Below are positions 40,140 to 48,576 of a DNA stretch of 50,925 nt, one piece after another. How positions within the stretch are numbered: position 1 is the stretch's first letter; the number at the start of each line of letters is the position of its first letter. Source of the DNA: an uncultured Eubacteriales bacterium. Lineage in GTDB: Bacteria > Bacillota > Clostridia > Christensenellales > CAG-138. The position numbers and the translations under genes were made by a program. The notes below the pieces were generated by a model that was not told the origin of the DNA, did no database searches, and saw nothing but the letters and a program-made list of their open reading frames with translations. Location: NCBI GenBank assembly GCA_900544555.1, contig UQWD01000015.1, positions 1 to 50,925 on the forward strand, read 5' to 3'.

Positions 40140-42512
40140 TTGCAGAAAATATATAAAAATATACCCGTAATCCCGCTGCGCGGCCTGGTCATATTTCCTG
40201 GATCGCAGCTTCACTTTGACGTTGGAAGGGAAAAGAGCCTTAAAGCGCTTCAGGCGTCCGTACAGGGCGACTCTTTTGTGTTTTTGGTTGCGCAAAAAGA
40301 GTTTAACAAGTTGGACGCTTCTTTGGAAGATGTTTATAGCGTTGGCGTAGTTTCAAAAATACAGCACGCGCTGAGCCTGCCGGATGAAACTTGCCGCGTG
40401 CTTGCAAAAGGCGTAGCGAGGGCTAGGCTTAATAAGCCCGTTTCGGACGAACCATATCTGGAGGCGGAGGTTTCGCTCGTTGAAGACGAGCCTATAATGC
40501 CCGCAACGGCGGCGGCGATACGCAGGAAAATCATGAAATCCGCGCGCCAATTCGCTCAATACGGAGGCGTAAACAGCGATATGCTGCTGGGAGTTGAAAG
40601 AATTGAGGACGACGGCGCGTTTACGGACGCGGCCGCGGATTTTTCCGTAAAGGAAACTGAGGAACGTCAAGAGATTCTGGAGCAGCTTAGCGTGCTTGAG
40701 AGGATGAAGCGCGTAATCGGCATTATCGAGCGTGAGACAGAATATTCAAGGATAGACATGGAGATCACGGAACAGGTAAAAAAACAAATTGATTCAAACC
40801 AAAGGGAATACTATTTGAGGGAAAAGCTAAGGGCCGTGCGCAAAAAGCTTGGCGAGGGCGAGGATTCCCAGGCCGATGAGTATCGCGAACGGATGGAGAA
40901 AAAGTCGCTGCCGCCCAAAGTGCGCGCAAAGCTTGAGCAGGAGATAAACCGCATGAGCATGCTTCCGCCCGGCTCGCATGAGGCGCCGGGGATGATGAAC
41001 TATGTGGAATGCGTCCTGGACCTTCCGTGGACAGAGGAGAGCGGAGGCGAGGCGGATATCGGCCGCGCGCGCGCAGTGCTGGATGAGGATCATTACGGCC
41101 TGAAAAAAGTGAAGGAACGTATCATCGAGTATTTGGCGGTGGGAAAGCTGACAGGCAAAATAAACGGCCAAATACTATGCTTCGTCGGCCCGCCCGGGGT
41201 GGGGAAAACCTCGATATGCGCTTCCATCGCGCGCGCTCTTAGCAAAAATTTTGAACGAATGAGTTTAGGCGGGATAAATGACGAATCCGAAATCCGCGGG
41301 CACAGGCGCACATATATCGGCGCGATGCCCGGCCGCATAATCGCGGCAATGCGCCGTGCGGGTACTGTAAACCCGGTAATACTGTTTGACGAAATCGATA
41401 AACTCTCCAAGGATTACCGCGGCGATCCTGCCTCCGCCATGCTTGAAGCGCTCGACAGCGCGCAGAATTTCGCCTTTCAGGATCATTTTCTTGAAGTGCC
41501 CTATGATTTATCCCGGGTGATGTTTTTAACGACCGCAAACGGCAAAGAGACGATACCGCCCCCGCTTTTGGACAGGTTGGAGGTTATTGAGCTGGAAGGC
41601 TATATCGAAACGGAGAAAGCGCAAATAGCGAGGCGGCATCTCATACCTAAGCAGCTTGAAAAGCACGGGCTCAGAAAAAGCGCGCTAACCATCCCCGAAA
41701 CCGTTGTTTATGATATTATACGCGGATATACGTCGGAATCGGGCGTGCGCGAACTGGAAAGAGCCATAGCGGCGGTGTGCCGAAAGGCGGCGTGTGAATT
41801 CGCCGGGGGGAAGAAATCTAGAATAACACTTACCGCGCGTAAGCTTGAAAGCTATCTGGGCAGACCCAAACACATTAATAAAGCCGCGTCCGGCGGGCAG
41901 GTCGGCGTAGTGAACGGCCTTGCGTGGACGGCGGCCGGAGGTACGGTGCTTCAGATTGAGGCCCAGCCGACGCCCGGCAGCGGCAGGCTCGAAATTACCG
42001 GCAAGCTCGGGGAGGTTATGCAGGAGAGCGTGAAAACAGCGTTAACCTTCATCCGCGCGAACGCGGCGCGACTGAATATTCCTGAAAATTTTTTGGAAAA
42101 GTATGATCTGCACGTTCATGTTCCGGACGGCGCAACGCCCAAGGACGGGCCGAGCGCGGGAATAACCATAGCGACGGCTATCGCAAGCGCGCTCACGGGG
42201 ATACCGCCGCGCCCATTAACGGCCATGACGGGCGAAATCACGCTTAGAGGCCGAATTCTCGCCGTTGGCGGGCTTAGGGAAAAGCTGCTCGCCGCCGTCC
42301 GCGCCGGCGTTCATACGGTTATTATACCGGAGGATAACCGCGCCGACCTTGACGACGTACCCGAGCAGATACGCGCCGCGTTGAACATCGTAATGCTTAA
42401 GGACGGCTGGTCCGTTCTGGAGGCGGTGCTATCACAAAGTCCGGCGCTTAATAACGCGGCGAGCGAGGCGGCGCTGATACCCCCCAAAAACACGGGGCGG
42501 GCGGTGCAATAG
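40140..42512 (+). CDS. lon: ATP-dependent protease Lon
   Basis: A 790-residue Lon protease degrading misfolded and regulatory proteins. The N-terminal substrate domain starts IPVIPLRGLVIFPG. A coiled region precedes the AAA+ domain with GPPGVGKTS near 350 and DEIDKLSKDYRGDP. The C-terminal protease domain has the Ser-Lys dyad, PKDGPSAGIT near 670 and GLREKLLAA near 713. Length and order are normal. The start is TTG 40140 with GAGG seven bases upstream; a GTG at 40116 has no such site. It is followed by engB, as lonA-ysxC in Bacillus. Confidence 0.96.
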   Translation: MQKIYKNIPVIPLRGLVIFPGSQLHFDVGREKSLKALQASVQGDSFVFLVAQKEFNKLDASLEDVYSVGVVSKIQHALSLPDETCRVLAKGVARARLNKPVSDEPYLEAEVSLVEDEPIMPATAAAIRRKIMKSARQFAQYGGVNSDMLLGVERIEDDGAFTDAAADFSVKETEERQEILEQLSVLERMKRVIGIIERETEYSRIDMEITEQVKKQIDSNQREYYLREKLRAVRKKLGEGEDSQADEYRERMEKKSLPPKVRAKLEQEINRMSMLPPGSHEAPGMMNYVECVLDLPWTEESGGEADIGRARAVLDEDHYGLKKVKERIIEYLAVGKLTGKINGQILCFVGPPGVGKTSICASIARALSKNFERMSLGGINDESEIRGHRRTYIGAMPGRIIAAMRRAGTVNPVILFDEIDKLSKDYRGDPASAMLEALDSAQNFAFQDHFLEVPYDLSRVMFLTTANGKETIPPPLLDRLEVIELEGYIETEKAQIARRHLIPKQLEKHGLRKSALTIPETVVYDIIRGYTSESGVRELERAIAAVCRKAACEFAGGKKSRITLTARKLESYLGRPKHINKAASGGQVGVVNGLAWTAAGGTVLQIEAQPTPGSGRLEITGKLGEVMQESVKTALTFIRANAARLNIPENFLEKYDLHVHVPDGATPKDGPSAGITIATAIASALTGIPPRPLTAMTGEITLRGRILAVGGLREKLLAAVRAGVHTVIIPEDNRADLDDVPEQIRAALNIVMLKDGWSVLEAVLSQSPALNNAASEAALIPPKNTGRAVQ

Positions 42513-42536
42513 CTTATTTGGAGGTTTTGAGCAAAA

Positions 42537-43151
42537 ATGGAGAAGGCGTTCGCCATTCGGCAAGCGGAATTTGTTACCAGCGTTGGGCTTGGCGGGGATT
42601 ACCCGGAAAGACGCGGGATTGAAATAGCCATTGTTGGCAAATCCAACGTCGGTAAATCAAGCATCATTAACTCGCTGTGTAATAATTATAAGCTCGCGCG
42701 CGTATCATCCAGCCCCGGGAAAACGAGGCTTATCAATTATTTCAGCATCAACAACAGCTTTTATCTCGTCGATCTTCCGGGATACGGGTTTGCCAAAGCG
42801 CCGAAAATAGAGAAGCAGCGCTGGGGAGAGCTGATGGAGGCTTATCTGTCGTCCGGGCGCGTGGGACATATAATCCAGCTTTTGGATATACGTCACGCGC
42901 CGACCGAGGAGGATAAACAGATGTTCCGCTGGATACTCTATTATGGCGTGCCGTTCACGCTTGTAGCGACTAAATCGGATAAGCTTGCTAAATCAAAGCG
43001 CCTCCAGGCCGCGAATACGGCTGCCAGGCTCCTAGGCGCGCCGCCTGCGGCTATCCCCTATTCTTCGTTCAGCGGTGAAGGCAGGGATGCGCTTATAGCG
43101 GGTATTGGGCGCGTAGTAAATGATTCTTCATCGTTTTTCGGTGAAAATTAA
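42537..43151 (+). CDS. engB: ribosome biogenesis GTPase EngB/YsxC
   Basis: A 204-residue TrmE-Era type GTPase needed for late 50S assembly. G1 is VGKSNVGKSS near 40, the switch region TRLINYF, G3 DLPGYGFAKAP, G4 TKSDK and G5 SSFSGEG. GGAGG lies 12 bases before the ATG, 24 bases past lon. No terminator is evident behind it; a new promoter starts just downstream. Confidence 0.95.
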   Translation: MEKAFAIRQAEFVTSVGLGGDYPERRGIEIAIVGKSNVGKSSIINSLCNNYKLARVSSSPGKTRLINYFSINNSFYLVDLPGYGFAKAPKIEKQRWGELMEAYLSSGRVGHIIQLLDIRHAPTEEDKQMFRWILYYGVPFTLVATKSDKLAKSKRLQAANTAARLLGAPPAAIPYSSFSGEGRDALIAGIGRVVNDSSSFFGEN

Positions 43152-43159
43152 ATGCGCTA

Positions 43160-43188
43160 TTGACATAGCATAGGCGTGTTCGCATAAT
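43160..43188 (+). promoter_or_regulatory. promoter of the zinc-ribbon / phosphoesterase pair
   Basis: Perfect -35 TTGACA (43160-43165), 17-base spacer and -10 CATAAT (43183-43188), about 130 bases before the zinc-ribbon gene. The leader has no obvious riboswitch. Confidence 0.7.
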
Positions 43189-43318
43189 AGTGAAGTGTAC
43201 GAATAGTAAGTGTAAAGCAATCTCAAAACCTCGTAAGATGACGTATGCGGAACCGGCTTGCCGAGATTCCGGTCTTATGGATACGGCGGCGAGTTAATTT
43301 ATGGAGGAGCGATTGGCC

Positions 43319-43696
43319 ATGGGTTTGAGGAAGTGCCCCAAATGTGAACTCAATTATATTCGTGACGACGAAAAGTTTTGCAACGTCTGCCGTCGTGAAA
43401 TGAAGGGCGAGGCTGAACCGGAGGAGGTCGTAATATGCATGGAATGCGGCGAGAACCCCGTTGTGAGAGGTTCGGAGCTTTGCGCCGTATGCCTGCGTGA
43501 AAAGCGCCGCCAGGAAAAGCTGGAGAAACTTTCGGACGAATTGGAGGCGGCTGACCCCCTTGATTTGGTTGATGTTGAAATGGATGAGATCGAGGTCCCT
43601 CTATCCTCCGACATTCCCGAGAACGAGCTGGAGGAGATTGACAAGGAGCTTGGCGATGATGTGACGCTTGAAGAAGGGCATGTTCTCGCGGAATAA
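43319..43696 (+). CDS. zinc-ribbon protein with acidic tail
   Basis: A 125-residue protein with two zinc-ribbon-like pairs: CPKCELNYI and FCNVC near the start, then CMECGENPV and LCAVCL. The rest is a highly charged, acidic segment (DLVDVEMDEIEVPLSS and similar). No enzyme motif. GGAGGAG lies nine bases before ATG 43319; an in-frame ATG at 43301 overlaps this site. It is three bases from the phosphoesterase gene, so both are probably expressed together. Function unknown. Confidence 0.72.
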   Translation: MGLRKCPKCELNYIRDDEKFCNVCRREMKGEAEPEEVVICMECGENPVVRGSELCAVCLREKRRQEKLEKLSDELEAADPLDLVDVEMDEIEVPLSSDIPENELEEIDKELGDDVTLEEGHVLAE

Positions 43697-43699
43697 CGT

Positions 43700-44389
43700 A
43701 TGAAGATATTTGCCATTGGCGATTTACACCTGCCCGGTAACGCCGGAAAACCCATGGACGTTTTTGGAACGGGATGGGAGCGGCACAGCGAGAGGATTGC
43801 CGAGGCGTGGGCCGATTTAGTCGGAGAGTCGGATCTAATGCTGATACCCGGAGACATCAGCTGGGCGATGCGCATTGACGCCGCCGCCGAGGATTTGTGC
43901 TTGGTATCAAAGCTCCCGGGCCGCAAGGTATTAATAAGGGGCAATCATGATTACTGGTGGAATTCTGTTTCAAAAGTAAGGGCCGCGCTGGGCGAAAACG
44001 CGTATGCGCTTCAAAACGATTCCATAACGATTGGGGGCGTATCCATAGCCGGTTCGCGCGGCTGGAATTTGCCCGGCTCCAACGGCTTTAACAATGAGGA
44101 TGAGAAGATATACAAGCGCGAGTTGCTGAGGCTTAATCTGTCCTTATCCAGCATGGATAAGGGAAACGTTCGCATCGCCATGACGCATTTTCCGCCGATG
44201 GGCGATAACCTAAAAGACACCGGCTTTACTGATCTTTTGAAGGAACATCACGTTCAATACGCGGTTTACGGACATTTGCACGGAAGGGCGTGCAGAAACG
44301 CGTTTGAAGGGGAGATGGACGGAATACGGTATTTTTTGTGTTCCGCCGATCATCTGGGGTTTACGCCCCGGCTTATTGCCGAGGTTTAA
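43700..44389 (+). CDS. calcineurin-like metallophosphoesterase
   Basis: A 229-residue enzyme with all metal-site motifs: GDLHLP at the N-terminus, PGDISWA near 50, RGNHDYWW near 80, a histidine in MTHFPPMGD and GHLHGRA near 195. The family hydrolyses phosphoesters, often of nucleotides or nucleic acids, using two metals. It belongs to a subgroup of about 230 residues common in Clostridia, whose substrate is unknown. No strong ribosome site precedes ATG 43700, so it may depend on coupling with the zinc-ribbon gene. Confidence 0.88.
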   Translation: MKIFAIGDLHLPGNAGKPMDVFGTGWERHSERIAEAWADLVGESDLMLIPGDISWAMRIDAAAEDLCLVSKLPGRKVLIRGNHDYWWNSVSKVRAALGENAYALQNDSITIGGVSIAGSRGWNLPGSNGFNNEDEKIYKRELLRLNLSLSSMDKGNVRIAMTHFPPMGDNLKDTGFTDLLKEHHVQYAVYGHLHGRACRNAFEGEMDGIRYFLCSADHLGFTPRLIAEV

Positions 44390-44751
44390 CGGCGAATTAT
44401 TCTTATTTAATTATATAGATATATGAGAAATGGTATTTAGACGCGAATTCTATAGAGATGAATGGTATAGGCAACTTCTAAATTTTCTATAAAACTATAT
44501 TGCGTAAATCAGAGTAAACGTAAATTTTATCACAAGGAAATCTACTGGCAAACTTAATGCTGTTCAGTTTGAATAAGGCTTTAAAGCTACAGCTAAGTTG
44601 AATTGTTTGGCTTAGCAGATGGCGTAAAGTTATATGCTTAAAATAATATAGGTTAACGTTTTAAAGATTGATTTTTCGGACATGTTTGAGCAAACGAGGA
44701 CAGGATTTAACGCCTTAAATCCGTTATGCTTATAACAAGGGAGGGTTAAGC
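44390..44751. other. AT-rich gap, nothing recognised
   Basis: About 360 bases of AT-rich sequence between the phosphoesterase and the broken AraC-type gene. I see no open frame with a ribosome site, no RNA family and no clear terminator. Confidence 0.5.
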
Positions 44752-45633
44752 ATGGAAACAATGAAACTTTTGCAGCAGGCTATATGCTATATGGAAAAAC
44801 GTCTTTTAAATAGCATAAGCTATGAGGATGTCGCCAAAAGCGTGTGTATGTCGAGCTATAATTTATACAGTATATTTAGTTTTACGGCAGGAATGACGCC
44901 AACGAATACATCATGAACAGGTGCCTTTAGTTGGCGGGTCTGGAGCTTCAGACAACTGATATTTCAGTGATTGACGCCGCGTACAAGTATGGCTATGATG
45001 CCGGAATGCTTCTCAAAGGCTTTTTCATGTTTTCATAGAGTGACGCTAAAGCAGGCAAAGCGTAAAGGTACAGAACTTCATCTGTTTAATCCCCTCGTAA
45101 TCAAATTAACGAAGGAAGGCGGAATGAATACAAAATTGAGAGCAGAGGCGGCCAGAGGTTTATTGCTTTGGCAAGAGCATTTCCAAATGAAATCATCAAT
45201 GATGACAACAAACATAGCATCCCGGATTTTTAGACTCAGTGTCACGAAAAACTTATACAGCGCATTAGATTACTTCGTCCTGAAGGTAAAAAGGGATTTG
45301 TATGGGTTATGCAATCCCGTAACGAAATTCAATTATGATATAGGCGTAATCATCGATGAGGAAACCGACGTTTCACGGATGGACGAGGCTTTAGCGGCGG
45401 ATTTTCAATTTGGGAAATGAAGCCAATGGATTACGCTGTATACAAATGCATTGGAACCGGTGGGATTGTATCAGTGAAATATGGAGAAATTCTTCAAAGA
45501 ATTTGTTCCGCAAACAGGATAAACTCAAACGGATGATACCGATTATGAAGTTTATTCTGAAAAAGGCGAAAAGGGCCTGTTCTGTGAGCTTTGAATTCCT
45601 GTAAAAAAGTGTGACAGCATAAACGCGTTATGA
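44752..45633 (+). pseudogene. AraC-family regulator with GyrI-like domain, shattered
   Basis: GGGAGGG precedes ATG 44752, which opens METMKLLQQAICYMEKRLLN, then ISYEDVAKSVCMSSYNLYSIF, the first helix-turn-helix of an AraC regulator; it stops at about 44916. Fragments of the rest follow in changing frames. They include VIDAAYKYGYDAGML, FHRVTLKQAKRKGTELHLFN, RFIALARAFPNEIINDDNKH and EVYSEKGEKGLFCEL, ending near IPVKKC. In order they match an intact AraC plus GyrI-like effector protein of about 290 residues. Many shifts and stops show real decay. Confidence 0.72.
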
Positions 45634-46012
45634 ACCGAGGCAACATGAGGGCGAGAACGAAAGCGTTTGCCTTCATGTTTGGGCTGTGAAACAGTAGAGG
45701 TTAAGAGCGTTTTTGTATAGCAGTCTTTTGGCCGCGAAAAAGTTACAATATTAGTTTTGCTATAATATCGATAAAAACGGTGTTTTGCCTAGAGAGAAGT
45801 GATATTTATACTTTTGTAATTTATATTTTCTCGTAGTACTTCCTTAACGCGCGGGGAATGGGCATCGATTGGCGCGTTTGGTACACCTTAATTAAAAGTT
45901 ACTAGCTTATTAAACAAACCAATCATACAATTTAGGCGGAATGCGGGTTTCCCGCCATACATGGTTGTTCAACCCATTTATATAACATTGCTAACGCTTT
46001 TAGATTTTACAT
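45634..46012. other. gap with one strong hairpin
   Basis: A stem-loop at about 45643-45687 pairs ACATGAGGGC with GCCTTCATGT around an inner AACG/CGTT helix. It has no T run. The remaining sequence shows no gene. Confidence 0.45.
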
Positions 46013-46013
46013 T

Positions 46014-46042
46014 GACAAAGCTGTATCCGTTATCTATAATGG
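46014..46042 (+). promoter_or_regulatory. fully consensus sigma-A promoter upstream of tRNA-Arg
   Basis: TTGACA, 17-base spacer, TATAAT, matching the sigma-A consensus at every position. The predicted transcript runs about 230 bases through non-coding sequence, including a CCGCATA/TATGCGG hairpin near 46110-46130, before reaching tRNA-Arg. Confidence 0.75.
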
Positions 46043-46281
46043 TAACGGCTCGAAGCTTTGGAACGGCTGGCGATTTGTTAATATCGTAAAATTGGTTTTT
46101 GCCTAAACGGGGTTCATCCGCATAATAATATGCGGCTGTTAGGCCGGAAGGGTGCGCGGGGATTTCCTGTTTTATATGCTGCTATGGAGGATAAACTGGC
46201 TCATATAAGGCGGGAATAACAGTAGGGCCAAGGGAAGCGTACGCCGCCTTAAACGCGTACTGTAAGATTAAAACTGAATAT

Positions 46282-46358
46282 GCACCTGTAGCTCAGCAGG
46301 ATAGAGCGTCCGCCTCCTAAGCGGAAGGCCTTGGGTTCGAATCCCGACAGGTGCGCCA
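46282..46358 (+). tRNA. tRNA-Arg (anticodon CCT)
   Basis: Acceptor GCACCTG pairs with CAGGTGC; anticodon stem TCCGC/GCGGA encloses CTCCTAA with CCT at 34-36; T arm TTGGG-TTCGAAT-CCCGA; discriminator G and encoded CCA. No terminator is clear downstream. Confidence 0.95.
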
Positions 46359-46476
46359 CGTCGGGGCAAAGTCCGCTTTGCTCCGTTTTTTTAGTAATAG
46401 AAAAACATCCGCCCGCTGCCTTGCCCTTCCTTTAACGCAAAAAGTCGCGCTAGCTGCGGTAAAACATACTAAATCT

Positions 46477-46737
46477 TTATCGCACTCCATTCGTGTAGCA
46501 CAAACACGGTATACAAGTACGGCTGGTAATCTCAAAAGCCGCGACATTAACGCGTTCCCCTTTTTTTGCAAAACTTGCCATAGCCCCAGTAGCCAATACT
46601 ATACCCTCCGGCATTGCAACAGCGTAAGTTTCAGCAAGCCCACCTACAGAAGCATTGTATACAGAAACAGAACGGTATTCGCTGATTCCAGAAGCATTTA
46701 TATACTTGCGGGAATTTCGGCGCTGCCATGCAGACAA
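46477..46737 (-). CDS. possible small hypothetical protein or remnant
   Basis: An 86-residue minus-strand frame with protein-like stretches (SVSVYNASVGGLAETYAVAM, PEGIVLATGAMASFAKKGER). No ribosome site and no recognised family. With the frame at 46769-47128 it may be debris of one or two former genes beside tRNA-Arg. Confidence 0.25.
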   Translation of the reverse strand: MSAWQRRNSRKYINASGISEYRSVSVYNASVGGLAETYAVAMPEGIVLATGAMASFAKKGERVNVAAFEITSRTCIPCLCYTNGVR

Positions 46738-46768
46738 TCGGGATGTTTTTTGTTTTGCATACCCATAA

Positions 46769-47128
46769 TCAAGGAGGATAGCTTACAACGCAACATATTA
46801 CTGCGCAAGTCAATGCATTTTGCATGGAAGCGATATCATTGTTTACAACTGCTTTAAATCCCCTGTACTGCAATTCTAAAACCCAATGATTATTGTTCAT
46901 AATATTTTCCGGGTCGAACCCAATATCAAATATTGGCCAATAATGGCCATTAAAACGGAGTTCTTCATCTTCACTAATATACACTTCTGATATAACGCAT
47001 GTCAAATCACCAGCAGTGAAAAAATGCGCCAGACTCCCGATTGCGGGCACCTCGTTTGAGTCGATGAAGGCTTGCTGATTCCCCAAAGGATTATGAAAAG
47101 TGCTGATATGAAGAAATAGTTGTAACAA
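46769..47128 (-). CDS. possible hypothetical protein or remnant, 119 aa
   Basis: The frame contains believable sequence (GSLAHFFTAGDLTCVISEVY, FNGHYWPIFDIGFDPENIMN, NNHWVLELQYRGFKAVVNN) but starts at TTG without a ribosome site. I recognise no family. It could be the 3' part of a lost gene. Confidence 0.35.
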   Translation of the reverse strand: MLQLFLHISTFHNPLGNQQAFIDSNEVPAIGSLAHFFTAGDLTCVISEVYISEDEELRFNGHYWPIFDIGFDPENIMNNNHWVLELQYRGFKAVVNNDIASMQNALTCAVICCVVSYPP

Positions 47129-47254
47129 AAATTTACGGAAACTCGTGGATGAGTCGTATTCGTACTATTGCCAAAACATGCGAATATACGCGTATGATTT
47201 TATGCACATATAGCACATTGCATAAACCCGTGATAAAAGCGTACGGATTAGCTT

Positions 47255-47283
47255 TTGACACAGCGATTTTACGGCGTTATGAT
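47255..47283 (+). promoter_or_regulatory. promoter of the flavodoxin-like reductase gene
   Basis: -35 TTGACA (47255-47260), 17-base spacer, -10 TATGAT (47278-47283), about 55 bases before the start codon. Confidence 0.75.
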
Positions 47284-47337
47284 AGGAATATCAATTATCA
47301 CATTCAAGGGTTTAAATGAATAACAGGAGGATACGCG

Positions 47338-47871
47338 ATGAAGATTGTAGTTATAACGGGCAGCCCGCACAAAGCAGGAACATCCGCCCTGCTTACGGAG
47401 AGGTTCATCCGGGGCGCGGGCGAGGCGGGGCATCAAATCTATCGTTTTGACGCGGCGTTTAGGGATGTGCATCCCTGTATCGCCTGCGAAGCGTGCCGCG
47501 ATACCGGCCGAGGCTGCGTTTTTGACGATTCCATGGAAGAGCTGAACCCCCACCTTCTGGCGGCGGACGCCGTGATTTTTGTATCCCCGGTTTACTATTA
47601 CGGCGTAACCGCACAGATTAAAGCGGTAATCGATAGATTTTACGCGAACAACGCTGCGCTTCATACCCCGAAGAAAACCGCGCTCATACTCACGTTCGGC
47701 GACGATACGATGGAATCCGCAAACGGGGCCATCGCGACGTATAAGGGCATGACGGGTTATCTGGGATGGGAGAGGGCTGGGATAATCGCGGCGCTTGAAT
47801 GCTACACCGTGGAGGACATAAAAAAGACCCGTTTCCCGGAAATGGCGTATGAGCTTGGGAGGGGTATTTAG
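47338..47871 (+). CDS. NAD(P)H-dependent FMN reductase / flavodoxin-like protein
   Basis: A 177-residue flavodoxin-fold oxidoreductase. The FMN phosphate loop is TGSPHKAGTS near the N-terminus; PVYYYGVTAQIKAVIDRFYA near 82-101 is the second flavin loop. CIACEACRDTGRGC between them is the cysteine pattern of the iron-sulfur flavoprotein and related group. It probably reduces quinones or other acceptors. AGGAGG precedes ATG 47338. Own promoter and strong terminator, so monocistronic. Confidence 0.88.
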   Translation: MKIVVITGSPHKAGTSALLTERFIRGAGEAGHQIYRFDAAFRDVHPCIACEACRDTGRGCVFDDSMEELNPHLLAADAVIFVSPVYYYGVTAQIKAVIDRFYANNAALHTPKKTALILTFGDDTMESANGAIATYKGMTGYLGWERAGIIAALECYTVEDIKKTRFPEMAYELGRGI

Positions 47872-47909
47872 TCCCCTCCAGCTCGCGTGGCCGCGCTTAT
47901 AATAGAGTA

Positions 47910-47946
47910 CCTCCGCGGGCTAAGCCGGCCCGCGGAGGCGTTTTTA
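47910..47946 (+). terminator. terminator after the reductase gene
   Basis: CCTCCGCGGGC / GCCCGCGGAGG, a perfect 11-base-pair stem with a 7-base loop, then CG and a T5 run. Confidence 0.92.
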
Positions 47947-48320
47947 TAAAACCTTCTGTTCAATAATGCGCGCGATTTGTTCTTCAAAGATTTTTAAACG
48001 TACCCTCGCCCTTAACTCGGACTCAAATATGCGTCCGCAGGGCCGCTGTCTGAAACGCGCGGCATATGAGATGAGCATCGTCACGGCAGGCACACGGAGC
48101 CTTGCTCCGCGCTGTTTTGCCAATAGTATGAAGGTAAAGCCAAATGGCTCAAATGCCGCGCGGTATGGAAAACCCCGGAAATAAAACGATTGAAACAAAA
48201 CGCGGCTCAAAACACGGCTTGTAAGGGACCGCGCATGGATAACGATAAGCAAATTTTACGTTTATAATCTCGTAACCCGCAGCCCTCAATGCGCACGCCG
48301 TGTTTAGAAGCATGTATATT
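47947..48320. other. gap downstream of dinB, no supported gene
   Basis: A minus-strand frame of 102 codons (48252-47944) and an overlapping plus-strand frame are both open, but neither has a ribosome site or a recognised product. The sequence may be decayed coding DNA. Confidence 0.4.
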
Positions 48321-48572
48321 CTAATCCCTTTGCCCGTGCTTTCTTTGAACGAACCAGCGATCCTCTTCAAGAAACAGGTACGTTTCCTTACCCTTAATGC
48401 TGACGGTATAGCGAAGGCCCGCGCCGCCCGCCTTGAGACTGGCCGCGCGCCGCACATCCAGCACCCGGTCGATTTCATACGTGCGCCCGTCCTCCCACTC
48501 TACGCAGAGCGGGCGCAGCCTTCCATCCGGCGAAAATTGCGCTTTTACCGTTACGTACACCTTCAACTGCAT
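48321..48572 (-). CDS. small protein downstream of dinB, 83 aa
   Basis: A short basic protein starting MQLKVYVTVKAQFSPDGRL, with WEDGRTYEIDRVLDVRRAA and YTVSIKGKETYLFLEEDRW. It resembles small unnamed proteins that travel with dinB in Clostridia. ATG 48572 lies four bases past the dinB stop, with GGCGGGTGAT as a weak ribosome site, so it is probably co-expressed with the polymerase. Role unknown. Confidence 0.7.
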   Translation of the reverse strand: MQLKVYVTVKAQFSPDGRLRPLCVEWEDGRTYEIDRVLDVRRAASLKAGGAGLRYTVSIKGKETYLFLEEDRWFVQRKHGQRD

Positions 48573-48576
48573 AATA

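Noticed and set aside
46148..46170. GGCCGGAAGG-like string suggesting SRP RNA
   Set aside because: The conserved GGAAGGAAGCAGCC loop and its pairing partner are absent.
46155..46175. GGGTGCGCGGGG resembling a T-box element
   Set aside because: It does not fit GGGTGG-x-ACCGCG, and no specifier stem, terminator or synthetase gene follows.
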